Source: Anaerolineae bacterium
GTDB taxonomy: Bacteria; Chloroflexota; Anaerolineae; Promineifilales; Promineifilaceae
NCBI GenBank assembly: GCA_023954475.1
Contig: JAMLHW010000006.1
Span: 62,001-126,000, forward strand
Reading direction: 5' to 3'
Length of the DNA: 64,000 bases
The notes below the pieces were generated by a model that had not been told where the DNA came from, made no database searches, and saw only the letters and a list, made by a program, of their open reading frames with translations. A program made the position numbers and the translations under genes. Below, piece after piece: positions 37,168-46,783 of the stretch. Every line of letters begins with the position of its first letter. Within the stretch, counting starts at the first letter, position 1.

Positions 37168-37249
37168 TCACGATTGACAGGTTTCCGCGTTTGCAGACAT
37201 CTGATTTCCAAATTCTCGAAAAAACCAGGTTGGTCGTTCTCGCAAAGCA

Positions 37250-37612
37250 ATGATAGCATCCGGAGTAGATATTATCGCAGTCGATCGTGTTGCGCGCGCC
37301 GTAGAACGCAGTGACACGTTTCGCAATCGCGTGTTTACGGCGCAGGAGCAAGCGTATTGCGACGGCAATGCTGAACGGTATGCCGGACGGTGGGCGGTCA
37401 AAGAGGCGGTTGCCAAAGCGTTAGGCACAGGTGTCGGCGACGTTACCTGGCTGGAAATCGAGGTTGTCTGCGACGAACGAGGAAAACCGGAATTGCAGTT
37501 AAGTGGTGCGGCGGCTGTGTTATCGGCCGAAAAAAACCTGCTGCACTGGTCAATCAGCATCGCTCACGACAATGGCATGGCAATCGGATATGCTGTCGCC
37601 ACCGATCACTGA
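37250..37612 (+). CDS. acpS: holo-[acyl-carrier-protein] synthase
   Basis: 120 residues. It begins MIASGVDIIAVDRVARAVER with the Mg-binding Asp, then ERYAGRWAVKEAVAKALGTG with the conserved W-x-x-KEA motif, and ends WSISIAHDNGMAIGYAVA (S.SH-like). It transfers 4'-phosphopantetheine from CoA to ACP for fatty acid synthesis. It is followed 24 bp later by a PIG-L deacetylase gene. Confidence 0.93.
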   Translation: MIASGVDIIAVDRVARAVERSDTFRNRVFTAQEQAYCDGNAERYAGRWAVKEAVAKALGTGVGDVTWLEIEVVCDERGKPELQLSGAAAVLSAEKNLLHWSISIAHDNGMAIGYAVATDH

Positions 37613-37636
37613 ACACTCATCACTGTCTACAACCAA

Positions 37637-38485
37637 ATGTCTCGCACACTCCTCACCATTTTGGCTCATCCCGATGACGAATCATTCGGTATCGGTGGTA
37701 CGCTGGCCAAATACGCGGCTGAAGGCGTCGACGTTCACATCTGCATTGCCACAGACGGCGTTGCCGGATCGGTTGCCAAAGGACATGAACAATCCAAGAG
37801 CGAGTTGGTCGCCGTGCGGCGGCGCGAACTGGATGAAGCGGTGGCCGTACTAGGCGCGACATTGCATCGGTTGGATTACCGAGATTCCGGTATGACGGGT
37901 GATCCGGGTAATGATCATCCCGAGGCATGGATCAACAGTGACGACGATGAAGCTATCGGCCGAATTGTGCAGTTGATACGCGAGATTCGGCCGAATATTG
38001 TCATTACCCACGACGAAACCGGTGGCTATTTCCATCCCGATCACATTCGCTGCTGGGAAATCGTCACACCGGCGTTTTTTGCTGCCGGCAATCCGGAACA
38101 ATATCCTGAGATCGGCCCCGCGCCTTTTCAACCGGCACGACTTTACTACACCGCTTTTCCCAATACACTGGTAAAATTCTTTGTATTGATGATGCGTTTA
38201 CGTGGTAAAGACCCGACGAAAGTCGGCCGCAACGAAGATATCGATCTGACTCGACTCGGTATCCCACCTAAAAAGATACACGCTCGCATCGACTATCGAC
38301 ATTATTGGGACGTCAAACGCGCAGCAAGCGCCGCCCACGCCAGCCAGGGTGGTGGACAAATGGGCTTCAGTCAATGGATTCCAATTTGGATTCAAAAGCG
38401 TCTTCTGGCTAAAGAAAGTTTTATGCGAGCCTACCCACCGGCACCGGATGGCTTTCGTGAGAACGATTTGTTTGAGCGCGTGTAG
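37637..38485 (+). CDS. PIG-L/LmbE-family deacetylase
   Basis: 282 residues. Zinc site motif LAHPDDESFGIGGTLAKYA (H-P-D-D) at the N-terminus, CIATDGVAGS, then THDETGGYFHPDHIRCWEI with the third ligand (HPDH). Family enzymes deacetylate GlcNAc-containing compounds, for example in GPI, mycothiol or bacillithiol synthesis. There are no thiol-biosynthesis neighbours, so the substrate is not assigned. It is in line with acpS upstream and an alpha/beta hydrolase downstream. Confidence 0.9.
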   Translation: MSRTLLTILAHPDDESFGIGGTLAKYAAEGVDVHICIATDGVAGSVAKGHEQSKSELVAVRRRELDEAVAVLGATLHRLDYRDSGMTGDPGNDHPEAWINSDDDEAIGRIVQLIREIRPNIVITHDETGGYFHPDHIRCWEIVTPAFFAAGNPEQYPEIGPAPFQPARLYYTAFPNTLVKFFVLMMRLRGKDPTKVGRNEDIDLTRLGIPPKKIHARIDYRHYWDVKRAASAAHASQGGGQMGFSQWIPIWIQKRLLAKESFMRAYPPAPDGFRENDLFERV

Positions 38486-38501
38486 CAAGGAGCAATGAGT
38501 T

Positions 38502-39470
38502 ATGACTTTATTTTCACGGACATTGCGCCTGTTTTTCTTCCTGATAGGTTTGGGCGTCGGCCTAATGGCAGCCATCATTGCACTTCTGACGCGTCAAATG
38601 GTTAATCCACCGCGACAGCGGCTCTGGACAAACCCCAAAGACATTGGATTGGACTACGAGGATGTACAGTTCCCGGCGCGTGACGGCGCACGCTTATCCG
38701 GTTGGTTTATTCCCGGTTCATCAATGAAAACCGATGAGAATACCGGCAAACGGCCGACTATTTTGCTTGTGCATAGCTGGATGTGGAATCGATTGGGCAA
38801 TTCGGCCGAATCGATGCTCGACAACATGAGCGGCGCACTGCCCGTCGACTTGTTGCGTTTGACCCACGCCCTGCATCGCGCAGGTTACAACACGCTCATG
38901 TTCGATCTGCGCAACCACGGTCTCAGTGCGTCTGTGCCGCCAACTACTTTCGGGCTGCAAGAAGCCAACGACTTGCTCGGTGCAGTTGACTACGTGGCAC
39001 AACGAAGTGACGTCGACGTGCAGCGAATCGGCGCAATCGGCTTTTCGGTTGGCGCCAATGCCATTCTATTTAGCCTGCAACACACTTCCCAACTCAATGC
39101 GGCTGTTCTGGTGCAGCCGGCTTCACCCTCTTCTTTTGCCGACCGATTTTCGGCCGATTTGCTCGGTCCGTTAGGTGCACCCGTGATCATGCTTGCAGAA
39201 ACTGCTTATCGCGTCTTCGGCGGTCTGCCGATGCGCACCATCAGACCCATCGACGCTGCTGCCGGAGCCGGAAAAACGCCGCTGCTGTACGTGCAAAGCA
39301 ATCGCGACCGCTGGGGCAGTCTCGATGATGTCGCCGATATGGTCGCCGCAACACCTAAAGCATCGCCCCCGGTCTACATCGACGCCGGTCATCGTTTCAC
39401 CGGCTATCAATACATCCTCAACCAGCCACACGTTTGTATCGACTTTTTCAACGCGCAATTTGCCAGCTAA
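38502..39470 (+). CDS. membrane-anchored alpha/beta hydrolase
   Basis: 322 residues. An N-terminal transmembrane helix (LRLFFFLIGLGVGLMAAIIA) is followed by a hydrolase domain: LSGWFIPGSSM, ILLVHSWMWNRLG, LMFDLRNHGLSAS, nucleophile elbow IGFSVGANAILFS, and the final H in DAGHRFTGY. It is most similar in style to the Bem46/YfhR-like protein at 19756-20676, so the two may be paralogues. It is close to the PIG-L gene (16 bp) and the FAD oxidoreductase (11 bp), making one probable operon. Confidence 0.87.
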   Translation: MTLFSRTLRLFFFLIGLGVGLMAAIIALLTRQMVNPPRQRLWTNPKDIGLDYEDVQFPARDGARLSGWFIPGSSMKTDENTGKRPTILLVHSWMWNRLGNSAESMLDNMSGALPVDLLRLTHALHRAGYNTLMFDLRNHGLSASVPPTTFGLQEANDLLGAVDYVAQRSDVDVQRIGAIGFSVGANAILFSLQHTSQLNAAVLVQPASPSSFADRFSADLLGPLGAPVIMLAETAYRVFGGLPMRTIRPIDAAAGAGKTPLLYVQSNRDRWGSLDDVADMVAATPKASPPVYIDAGHRFTGYQYILNQPHVCIDFFNAQFAS

Positions 39471-39481
39471 GGAGTCGGGAG

Positions 39482-40840
39482 ATGCAGGCGGATGTACTCA
39501 TTTGTGGCGCGGGCATTGCCGGTGTGGCAACGGCGTACGAACTGGCTGTCAAGCATGGTATGCATGACGTGGTGCTGATCGATGAGCGTGCCCCGCTGAC
39601 GCTGACCAGCGATAAATCGACAGAAGCGTATCGCAACTGGTGGCCGGGGCCGGATGATGCCATGATTCGGTTGATGAATCGCAGCATCGATTTGTTGGAC
39701 GAACTGGCAGAAAAAACGGGCAATCGTTTTTTACTCAACCGGCGCGGCTATGTGTATGCAACGGCGCGTCCGGAGCATGTGAAAGCAATGCGGGCTTCGG
39801 CCGAAAATGCGTCACAGAACGGCGCAGGCCCTTTGCGTATTCACGAGCAACCTGATAGCGACTATACGCCCCATTCGGCCGAAAACTACCGCAATCAACC
39901 TGATGGCGCCGACCTCCTGCTCAATCCTGAACTGATCCGAAAACATTTCCCCTATCTGAACGACAAAACCGTTGCGGCTTTGCACGCACGGCGCTGCGGT
40001 TGGTTCAGTGGCCAGCAATTAGGCATGGCGATGCTCGAAGCGGCACAGGAACACGGCGCACGGTTTGTCAATGGACGTGTGACGGCAGTCGATTCGACCG
40101 GCGGCAAAGTGCATTCAGTCACGTTGGCGGACGGCACAGTGATTGCGACACTGGTTTTTGTCAATTGCGCCGGGCCATTTGCGACCGACGTTGCCCGTTT
40201 GCTCGGCGTCGATCTGCCGTTGTACTCGGAGCGACATATCAAGCTGTCGTTTCCCGATCATCTGCAAATCATTCCGCGTGATGCGCCAATGGTGATTTGG
40301 GAAGATCCGCAGTTTTTGCCGTGGTCGGATGAGGAACGCGACTGGTTCATTGATTCGGCCGAAGATCGGTGGCTGTTGGACCGATTTCCGCCTGCTGCTC
40401 ATTTCAGGCCGGAAGGTGGCGGCAGCAGTCAGAATGTCCTCTTGTTGTGGTCATACCACACGGAGCCGGTGGACCCAATCTTTCCGCTGCCGGTTGATCC
40501 ACTGTATCCGGAAATCACGCTGCGTGGTATGGCGACGGTTGTTCCCGGACTGAGCGCGTATTTTGAAGCATTGCCGAAACCGTGGGTCGACGGGGGCTAT
40601 TACACGCGTACCAGCGAAAATCGGCCGATTATCGGGCCGCTCCCGATTGAAGGCGCGTTTACACTATGTGCGTTGTCAGGATTTGGGCTCATGGCGGCAA
40701 CGGGATCGGCCGAACTGCTAGCCGACCACATCGTTGGTGCGACACTTCCAGCCCATGCCGGCAAATTCATGCTGAGCCGCTATGACGATCCGGCCTATCT
40801 AACGATGCTTGCCGACTGGGGATCGGACGGGCAACTATAA
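39482..40840 (+). CDS. FAD-dependent oxidoreductase (DAO / sarcosine oxidase-like)
   Basis: 452 residues from the ATG at 39482 preceded by GGAG. The dinucleotide-binding motif ADVLICGAGIAGVATAYELA is at the very start, then DKSTEAYRNWWPGPDDAMIR, GQQLGMAMLEAAQEHGARFV with an FAD-contact strand, and the C-terminal SENRPIIGPLPIEGAFTLCA...GFGLMAATGSAELLA typical of the DAO family. It probably oxidises a secondary amine or amino acid. The SxxxRNWW region resembles sarcosine/glycine oxidase and dimethylglycine oxidase beta-type proteins. Confidence 0.88.
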   Translation: MQADVLICGAGIAGVATAYELAVKHGMHDVVLIDERAPLTLTSDKSTEAYRNWWPGPDDAMIRLMNRSIDLLDELAEKTGNRFLLNRRGYVYATARPEHVKAMRASAENASQNGAGPLRIHEQPDSDYTPHSAENYRNQPDGADLLLNPELIRKHFPYLNDKTVAALHARRCGWFSGQQLGMAMLEAAQEHGARFVNGRVTAVDSTGGKVHSVTLADGTVIATLVFVNCAGPFATDVARLLGVDLPLYSERHIKLSFPDHLQIIPRDAPMVIWEDPQFLPWSDEERDWFIDSAEDRWLLDRFPPAAHFRPEGGGSSQNVLLLWSYHTEPVDPIFPLPVDPLYPEITLRGMATVVPGLSAYFEALPKPWVDGGYYTRTSENRPIIGPLPIEGAFTLCALSGFGLMAATGSAELLADHIVGATLPAHAGKFMLSRYDDPAYLTMLADWGSDGQL

Positions 40841-41102
40841 ACTGACAGAAAGGCGGGTACTGTGCAACTTTTCGGCCGAAATCCACGTATAGGTGATTGT
40901 TGCGGCTGGTTGGTTACTGGTCGTTGCAGCTACCCATCACCACTCCGACAACACGGCAACATGACGTCTAAGCACAATAAACAGCTTAGAATCATTTTGC
41001 AATATTCAATTGGCGATCATTCATTGCTATAATGCAAAATATGATTGCAAGCAATAACCGCATCGTACGTTACCTGTACGAGTCGTAAAAAGGAGCAAAA
41101 CC

Positions 41103-41903
41103 ATGCAAGGTTGGATAGCGCTGATTCTCGTTATCATCGGGTTTGTTGTCGTCATCTCGATGTTTATTAAAATCGTAAAAGAATACGAACGCGCCGTCAT
41201 TTTCCGCCTCGGTAAAGTGCTGGAAGGTGCAAAAGGTCCTGGTTTATTCATCCTGGTTCCCTTTGTCGACAAGATGGTCAAAGTCGATATGCGCACCATC
41301 ACACTCGATGTGCCATCGCAGGAAGCGATTACACAGGACAACGTCACTGTACGCGTCAACGCCGTGACCTATTTCCGCGTGCTTGACCCGGTCGCCTCCG
41401 TTGTCCAAATTGAAGATTATCGCCGTGCCACGTCGCAAATTGCCCAGACGAGCTTGCGCAATGTCATCGGGCAATCGACCCTGGACCAACTGTTGCAAAA
41501 CCGCGAAGCGATCAACGATCAGTTGCAGAACATTATAGACGAGGCCACCGAACCCTGGGGCATCAAGGTTGCAATTGTAGAGATCAAGGACGTCGAACTG
41601 AACACGCAAATGATACGCGCCATGGCCCGTGAGGCAGAAGCCGAACGCGAGCGGCGCGCCAAAGTCATCCACGCTACTGGCGAGTTGGAAGCATCCAAAG
41701 AATTGGCGGAAGCGGCACGCGCCATCAATGCTGAGCCAGGTGCAATGACATTGCGGTACCTGCAAACGCTGACTGATATTGGTGTCGAAAACAATACGAC
41801 GACGATTTTTCCGCTGCCCATCGATATACTGGCACCGTATTTGCAGCATCAGGCGCAGAAATGGGCCGTCGATGCGCAAAACGGCAGCAAATCGGCCGAA
41901 TAA
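41103..41903 (+). CDS. SPFH/stomatin-like protein (slipin)
   Basis: 266 residues. One N-terminal membrane segment (WIALILVIIGFVVVISMFI) is followed by the prohibitin/SPFH domain: IVKEYERAVIFRLGKVLEGA, PGLFILVPFVDKMVKVDMRT, QDNVTVRVNAVTYFRV, SQIAQTSLRNVIGQSTLDQL. A coiled-coil-forming EAEAERERRAKVIHATGELEAS follows. Such proteins form membrane-bound oligomers that organise lipids and regulate proteases. No NfeD partner is adjacent. A TATAAT (41027-41032) lies upstream, and a terminator closes the gene. Confidence 0.92.
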   Translation: MQGWIALILVIIGFVVVISMFIKIVKEYERAVIFRLGKVLEGAKGPGLFILVPFVDKMVKVDMRTITLDVPSQEAITQDNVTVRVNAVTYFRVLDPVASVVQIEDYRRATSQIAQTSLRNVIGQSTLDQLLQNREAINDQLQNIIDEATEPWGIKVAIVEIKDVELNTQMIRAMAREAEAERERRAKVIHATGELEASKELAEAARAINAEPGAMTLRYLQTLTDIGVENNTTTIFPLPIDILAPYLQHQAQKWAVDAQNGSKSAE

Positions 41904-41929
41904 CGGATCACAACTCGGATGGAAATATC

Positions 41930-41965
41930 AATCCCCGTTTATCTACAAGATATCGGGGATTTTTC
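41930..41965 (+). terminator. rho-independent terminator
   Basis: AATCCCCG / CGGGGATT stem with a 16-nt loop, then TTTT, 27 bp after the slipin stop codon. Confidence 0.8.
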
Positions 41966-42143
41966 TCGTGTAATGCCAGGTACGCTAAACAGTTGGTAAA
42001 TTTCAGTCAATTGCCATTTGCTCATTCGCACACAATCGACTACAAATGCGAGTGTAGAAGTCAGGCGTCTGAACCATCATTAACGCGGCGACACACATCC
42101 GTTTTTCAACCGTCATTATTCTTGATTCATACTCGGAGTCAAT

Positions 42144-43529
42144 TTGTCCAGAAGACTATTAACAGCGAGCTTGTTGAGTATCATCCTGTTTGTCACCGGA
42201 TGTTCTCTGATTAGCCCTCCGGAACGACCGCCACTGCCTACGCCACCGGCAACCGCAGTGCCGTTCGGCGGTGGCCAGCTAGTCAGCGAAGGCGATGCCC
42301 TTCTCGACCCGTTTACACCGGTGCGTCCAGACGTTGATCCTGACATTCTTGCCTTGATGAATGCTGTTTCACAACAACAACTTACTGCATATATCCAGCA
42401 ATTGGGTGAGTTTGGCACGCGCAACAGTTTCAGCGAAACACAGAGTGATGTATACGGCATCGGTGCAGCACGACGCTGGATTTTTGATGAGTTTAATCGT
42501 GTGGGGCAGGGGCGTTTACAGGTAGAGTTCCAGGACTTCCAGCTTGACTATCAGGGTTTTTCGACGCCGCAGCGCAACATCGTCGCTACACTGCCCGGAA
42601 CCGGTAATTATCCTGGCGTAGTTGTTGTCGGTGCACACTATGATTCCCGCGTGGGTGAGCCGACAAACAACACCGCGCTTTCGCCGTCTGCCAACGACAA
42701 CGGCAGCGGCGTTGCCATGCTGCTTGAGTTGGCGCGATTGATGAGTTCGCGAACGTGGAACCAGACAATTGTGTTTGTGGCGTTTGCTGCTGAGGAGCAG
42801 GGTACTGCGGGCAGCCGTCGTTTTGTCACCAATTCAATTTTGAATGGGCCGTCTATCGATTTGGCAATTAACAATGACTCGATCGGCGGTCGCGCCGGCA
42901 TACCGCAGCACATGCGTCTGTTTGCACCACAAATGGAAACGTCACCTTCTGGTCAGGTAGCACGGTATATTGATTTTCTCAATCGTCTTTATTTGCCGGA
43001 CTTTCCGCTGGTTAAACTTAATACACTGGACCGCGAAGGGCGCTACGGCGATCATCGGGAATTTATCAATGCACAGATCGGCGCCGTGCGTTTGATCGAG
43101 TCAGATGAAGACCCGGAAATGTTAAACAGTCCGCAAGATACGTGGGATAAGATCGACTATAATTATCTGGCAAATTCGACCAAAAACAACTTGATTACGA
43201 TTGCTAATTGGGCCGGTGCCCCGGCGCCAACGCCGCCGCCCGCGATTTCGCGGATGGCAGACCCGTCGATGATTTTGGTTTCATGGCAATCAGATCCAGC
43301 AGCAGCAGGCTATGCGTTTTCATTTCGGCCGATTGAATCGATCGAAATGCCCGAATTGCGCATGGCCGGTGCAGAAACAAATGGCCGGGTACGCTTCACT
43401 GGAATCGACCCGGCCATTACCTATGCCGTCAGTGTTGCCCCGATTGGGACAACAGGGCGCATCGGTGGTTTTTCACCTGAGATCATTTTACCGGCGTTGA
43501 CCGACGAAATCGCGGCACAAAGCCCGTAA
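42144..43529 (+). CDS. M28-family metallopeptidase lipoprotein
   Basis: 461 residues from a TTG start, supported by GGAG 6 bp upstream and by the lipoprotein signal that begins there (SRRLLTASLLSIILFVTGC, Cys at the lipobox). The zinc peptidase core shows VVVVGAHYDSR (His ligand), SPSANDNGSGVAMLLELARL (Asp ligand), FVAFAAEEQGTAGSRRFV (the EE pair: base and ligand), and NNDSIGGRAG. A C-terminal Fn3-like segment (MILVSWQSDPAAAGYAFSFR) follows. It is an extracytoplasmic aminopeptidase or carboxypeptidase tethered by lipid. Confidence 0.9.
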   Translation: MSRRLLTASLLSIILFVTGCSLISPPERPPLPTPPATAVPFGGGQLVSEGDALLDPFTPVRPDVDPDILALMNAVSQQQLTAYIQQLGEFGTRNSFSETQSDVYGIGAARRWIFDEFNRVGQGRLQVEFQDFQLDYQGFSTPQRNIVATLPGTGNYPGVVVVGAHYDSRVGEPTNNTALSPSANDNGSGVAMLLELARLMSSRTWNQTIVFVAFAAEEQGTAGSRRFVTNSILNGPSIDLAINNDSIGGRAGIPQHMRLFAPQMETSPSGQVARYIDFLNRLYLPDFPLVKLNTLDREGRYGDHREFINAQIGAVRLIESDEDPEMLNSPQDTWDKIDYNYLANSTKNNLITIANWAGAPAPTPPPAISRMADPSMILVSWQSDPAAAGYAFSFRPIESIEMPELRMAGAETNGRVRFTGIDPAITYAVSVAPIGTTGRIGGFSPEIILPALTDEIAAQSP

Positions 43530-43561
43530 CGCTTCATTATTCGGTCTCAAAATACGTTTTC

Positions 43562-43594
43562 AGAAACCGGGTTTTTGTCAAAAACTCGGTTTCT
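43562..43594. terminator. bidirectional terminator
   Basis: A near-perfect 16-bp inverted repeat (AGAAACCGGGTTTTTG / CAAAAACTCGGTTTCT) between the convergent M28 peptidase and LppX-like lipoprotein genes. Confidence 0.85.
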
Positions 43595-43599
43595 CTTAT

Positions 43600-44412
43600 T
43601 TACGGCAACTGCAATTCGACCGCTTCACACCCTGCCGGTGCTTCAATCACGGTTCCATCATCCGTTCCAACCACATTGTAATCGATGCGGAACTGACCGT
43701 TTTGTATCTGTGGAGCAGCACCGAAAACATCGAAGTTGATTTCGCCGGCTCCGTTTAGTTCCATGCGCACGATGTATTGACCATCGACGGCGACGAAGAT
43801 ATTGCCGGTCGCCTGCTCCAATCCGGCAGCTTCCAAATCACCGAGGGCACTTTCATCAAATGTGAATTGCGCTACTTCGATACCGCTGATTTCCACATTG
43901 GGGATACGACGGCGCAATTGGCCGGGATCGATAACAAGGCGTGTGGGATCAAAGACATCGTGCAACGTCTCCGCTACGTCGAGACCAATTTCAGCCGGTA
44001 TGACAGTACACGGTTCGCCTTCGGGCGCGACGTATACTTCATTAGACAGCGCCGTCAACGTGATCGACGAGGTGGCTGGGGATTCGGCCGATTCGCCACC
44101 CTCAAACGCGAAAACGACTTGCTGTGCCGGTTCTTCAGCATTTGATGACCATGTCAGCCGCATATTCTGTGCTGGAACGGCGTTGTCTTCAGCTTCCAGC
44201 GTCATGGTGCTTTCCCATGTGTAGCTGGTAAAGGCGCTGTCCAGTGATTGAATGATGCTCAACGCATCATCCGGGACGGATGCGACCAAATCAGTAACCG
44301 CTTCTTCCATTTCCGGGGGCACAGCAACAGGCGTTTCATCACACGCCACAGTAAAAACCAACAAAACAGCGAAACCAATCACAATTAATGCACGTCGTTT
44401 TAGTTCAAGCAT
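43600..44412 (-). CDS. LppX/LprG-like lipoprotein
   Basis: 270 residues with a lipoprotein signal (ALIVIGFAVLLVFTVAC). The mature part has the LolA/LppX-like pattern of a mostly beta protein, with AFTSYTWESTMTLEAED early on and NIFVAVDGQYIVRMELNGAG later. This resembles the LprAFG family that carries lipids in a hydrophobic cup. It is a paralogue of the next lipoprotein gene (44626-45798): both share the strand pattern RRRIPN-ISGIE/INGIETI, TGNIFVAVDG or NGDIYIAADGGYLVRM, and an acidic Cys near the end (PEGCDA or PAGCEA). Confidence 0.7.
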   Translation of the reverse strand: MLELKRRALIVIGFAVLLVFTVACDETPVAVPPEMEEAVTDLVASVPDDALSIIQSLDSAFTSYTWESTMTLEAEDNAVPAQNMRLTWSSNAEEPAQQVVFAFEGGESAESPATSSITLTALSNEVYVAPEGEPCTVIPAEIGLDVAETLHDVFDPTRLVIDPGQLRRRIPNVEISGIEVAQFTFDESALGDLEAAGLEQATGNIFVAVDGQYIVRMELNGAGEINFDVFGAAPQIQNGQFRIDYNVVGTDDGTVIEAPAGCEAVELQLP

Positions 44413-44625
44413 AAATCACGCTCCTTGTACGCCAATCAGCGTCACATTTTTGCACCTATTTAGAAAAACACGACGCCACATAGCTGGTACAGTAAATTTC
44501 TAGATCTGTGGGTTGGAGCGCCACCATCTTGGTCGCTTCGTATTTGGCCAGCAGAATGCTCGCGCCCCTGGAACCCCTCAAGATCATCAAATCAGGGTAC
44601 TCGTATGTGGTGTCATTGACAGGAC

Positions 44626-45798
44626 TCATTCATCGGCCGCTATCAAAACCTGCGATCCTTCATCGCTGCCGAATATGGAAACGGTTACTTGCTCGCCGTC
44701 ACGAGTGAAAATATGTGTCTGGAACGGACCAGTGGTCACTGACCCTTCCGCTACAAATGTCCAGCCGTCAGCAGGCATCGCTTCCTGATAAAACGCGCCC
44801 AACTCATCGGCCGACATTGCGCTGGTATAGGAAGCGAAACCGACAAACGTAGCCAGTTCGGCGGCGTCTTCGGCAATTGGATATTCAGCGCCGCCACTAT
44901 CGGCATCACATCCTTCCGGCAACGTGATCTCGATCGGCTCATTGACCTGCATCACATTGTATTCCATGCGGAACAGATTGGCTTCCGTCACGCCGTCCAT
45001 CATCGTCATATCGGGACCGGTGCCCTCGGCGACCATGCGCACGAGATAACCACCGTCTGCAGCAATGTAAATGTCGCCGTTAATGGTTGCGAGATCCAGT
45101 TCTTCAGTCGTGATAAAACTGCTTTCATCAAATTGATAGTGAATGGTCTCGATGCCGTTGATTGTCTCATTCGGCCGAATGCGACGCGCTTTATTCATTT
45201 CACTGGTGAAGTCCGATGGCGAAAACAGTGTTTCAGTTGGATCCATACCGTCAGTTTCCGCGCTAGAAAACGAGAAGCATCCTTCTCCCGGCACAGACAT
45301 ATACGCGGTGTCACCGATGGTGGCAAACGTAAATCCGCCTGCCGCCAACGCGCCCGCACCGGCCGCATCATCTGCAGAGACGCCTTCGGTGCGCATGGCA
45401 ATCAGTTCACCGGGTGGATCCTGGCTGAACTGCATGTCCATGATCACGACTGAATCGGGCTGACCATCGGCCGAAAACGTCATGGTTAACTGCGCTATTG
45501 CAGAGTTGAATGCTTCAACATCGGCATTCAATGCGGTCAGATCGGCAAATTCTTCTTCGGCAACCGTTGGCTCAGGTGTCGGTTCCGGCGTATCTGTTGG
45601 CGCAGGTACCGGTGTCGCTGTCGGTTTAGGTGCTTCACTGTTGTCAGCGGCAGCAGTGTCGTCATCGGTCTCGGCAAGCGTTGTTTCACCTGCGGAATCT
45701 TCTACAGCAGGTGTTTCTTCTTCAGCCCCACCACAGGCGACCAAAGCTATACTCAGCAACAACAGGATTATCAGTATCCAGGAAAAACGTTTCCTCAT
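44626..45798 (-). CDS. LppX-like lipoprotein with acidic Thr/Pro linker
   Basis: 390 residues from the ATG at 45798 (Shine-Dalgarno GGAGAG). Lipoprotein signal MRKRFSWILIILLLLSIALVAC. A low-complexity acidic/Thr-Pro linker (about residues 25-85: EETPAVEDSAGE, PTATPVPAPTDTPEPTPEPT) spans the wall. Then comes an LppX-like domain (MNKARRIRPNETINGIETIHYQF, INGDIYIAADGGYLVRMVAE). An extra C-terminal domain of about 90 residues (SADELGAFYQEAMPADGWTF) resembles small lipoprotein-associated domains. It is a paralogue of the shorter lipoprotein downstream. A lipid-transfer role is inferred from the family. Confidence 0.7.
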   Translation of the reverse strand: MRKRFSWILIILLLLSIALVACGGAEEETPAVEDSAGETTLAETDDDTAAADNSEAPKPTATPVPAPTDTPEPTPEPTVAEEEFADLTALNADVEAFNSAIAQLTMTFSADGQPDSVVIMDMQFSQDPPGELIAMRTEGVSADDAAGAGALAAGGFTFATIGDTAYMSVPGEGCFSFSSAETDGMDPTETLFSPSDFTSEMNKARRIRPNETINGIETIHYQFDESSFITTEELDLATINGDIYIAADGGYLVRMVAEGTGPDMTMMDGVTEANLFRMEYNVMQVNEPIEITLPEGCDADSGGAEYPIAEDAAELATFVGFASYTSAMSADELGAFYQEAMPADGWTFVAEGSVTTGPFQTHIFTRDGEQVTVSIFGSDEGSQVLIAADE

Positions 45799-45856
45799 AA
45801 TTCTCTCCAATGGGCAAGCCACCTTTACAAAGGTGACAGATCTAGGTTGGCAGGCT

Positions 45857-46543
45857 TTATAGTTGATAGGTTTGTTCAACAGTCATGACGATGGGCTTGA
45901 CGTCGGTTTCGGCCGAAACGCGATCAGCCCAGCCGTTGACGTCTACTTCGATATAAGGCCACGTGTTGTAGTGGCAGGGAATGACCACTTTCGGTTTGAG
46001 ATAACCCAGTGCCAGCAGCGCATCATCCGGCCCCATCGTGAAATTGTCGCCGATTGGGATGATGGCAACATCGATGCCATGCGCCCCGGTCAGCGCCATG
46101 TCAGAATAGAGCGCTGTGTCGCCGGCGATGTAAATCCTGGTTGAATCAGTTGTCAGCAAGAAACCGCCCGGATTGCCGCCGTAGCTGCCGTCGGGTAAGC
46201 CACTGCCGTGAATGGCGTGGGTCATTTTGACGTGGGCAAATGGATGCTTGTAGCCACCGCCGATGTGCATCGGGTGTGTGTTGTCAACACCCTTGCTGCC
46301 GAGCCAGTTGACGATCTCGAAGTTGGCGATCACCGTTGCGCCGGTGCGTTTGGCTAGTGGAACGGTGTCGGCAATGTGGTCACCGTGACCGTGTGTCTGG
46401 AGGATGTAATCGGCCGAAATCGCTTCCTGTTTGACTGTGGCCAATGGATTGTTCGGCGCAAAAAACGGATCGACGACGACCTTGGTGCCGTCAATATCCA
46501 GTGAAAACGTGGCGTGACCGTGATAAGTGATTGCAATTGACAT
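45857..46543 (-). CDS. UPF0173 metallo-beta-lactamase-fold hydrolase
   Basis: 228 residues from the ATG at 46543 (Shine-Dalgarno AGGGGG). It starts MSIAITYHGHATFSLDIDGT, as UPF0173 proteins do, with the metal motif QTHGHGDHIAD (HxHxDH), then KMTHAIHGSG, IYIAGDTALYSDM (Asp) and VVIPCHYNTWPYI (His). The length of about 228 is standard. The substrate is unknown. It lies 58 bp upstream of the lipoprotein gene on the same strand. Confidence 0.92.
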   Translation of the reverse strand: MSIAITYHGHATFSLDIDGTKVVVDPFFAPNNPLATVKQEAISADYILQTHGHGDHIADTVPLAKRTGATVIANFEIVNWLGSKGVDNTHPMHIGGGYKHPFAHVKMTHAIHGSGLPDGSYGGNPGGFLLTTDSTRIYIAGDTALYSDMALTGAHGIDVAIIPIGDNFTMGPDDALLALGYLKPKVVIPCHYNTWPYIEVDVNGWADRVSAETDVKPIVMTVEQTYQL

Positions 46544-46783
46544 GGAAACCCCCTGATTTTTCAGAATTTGGCTATTTGTTAGTGCGCTACATGGCGCTGC
46601 GTCTGACCAGAAAGCTGATGCCAAACGCAACTCACATACCACATAATACAGTATAAGCGGCGCTCAAGGCCACGTCAAACGGATAAAAACTATCGCACTT
46701 TAATTCGGCCGAATTCCCAATTCAGCCATTTACTATCTGATGCGTGTCATGCTGCTGGATGACTTTTAGCGCATCTTTACGTT

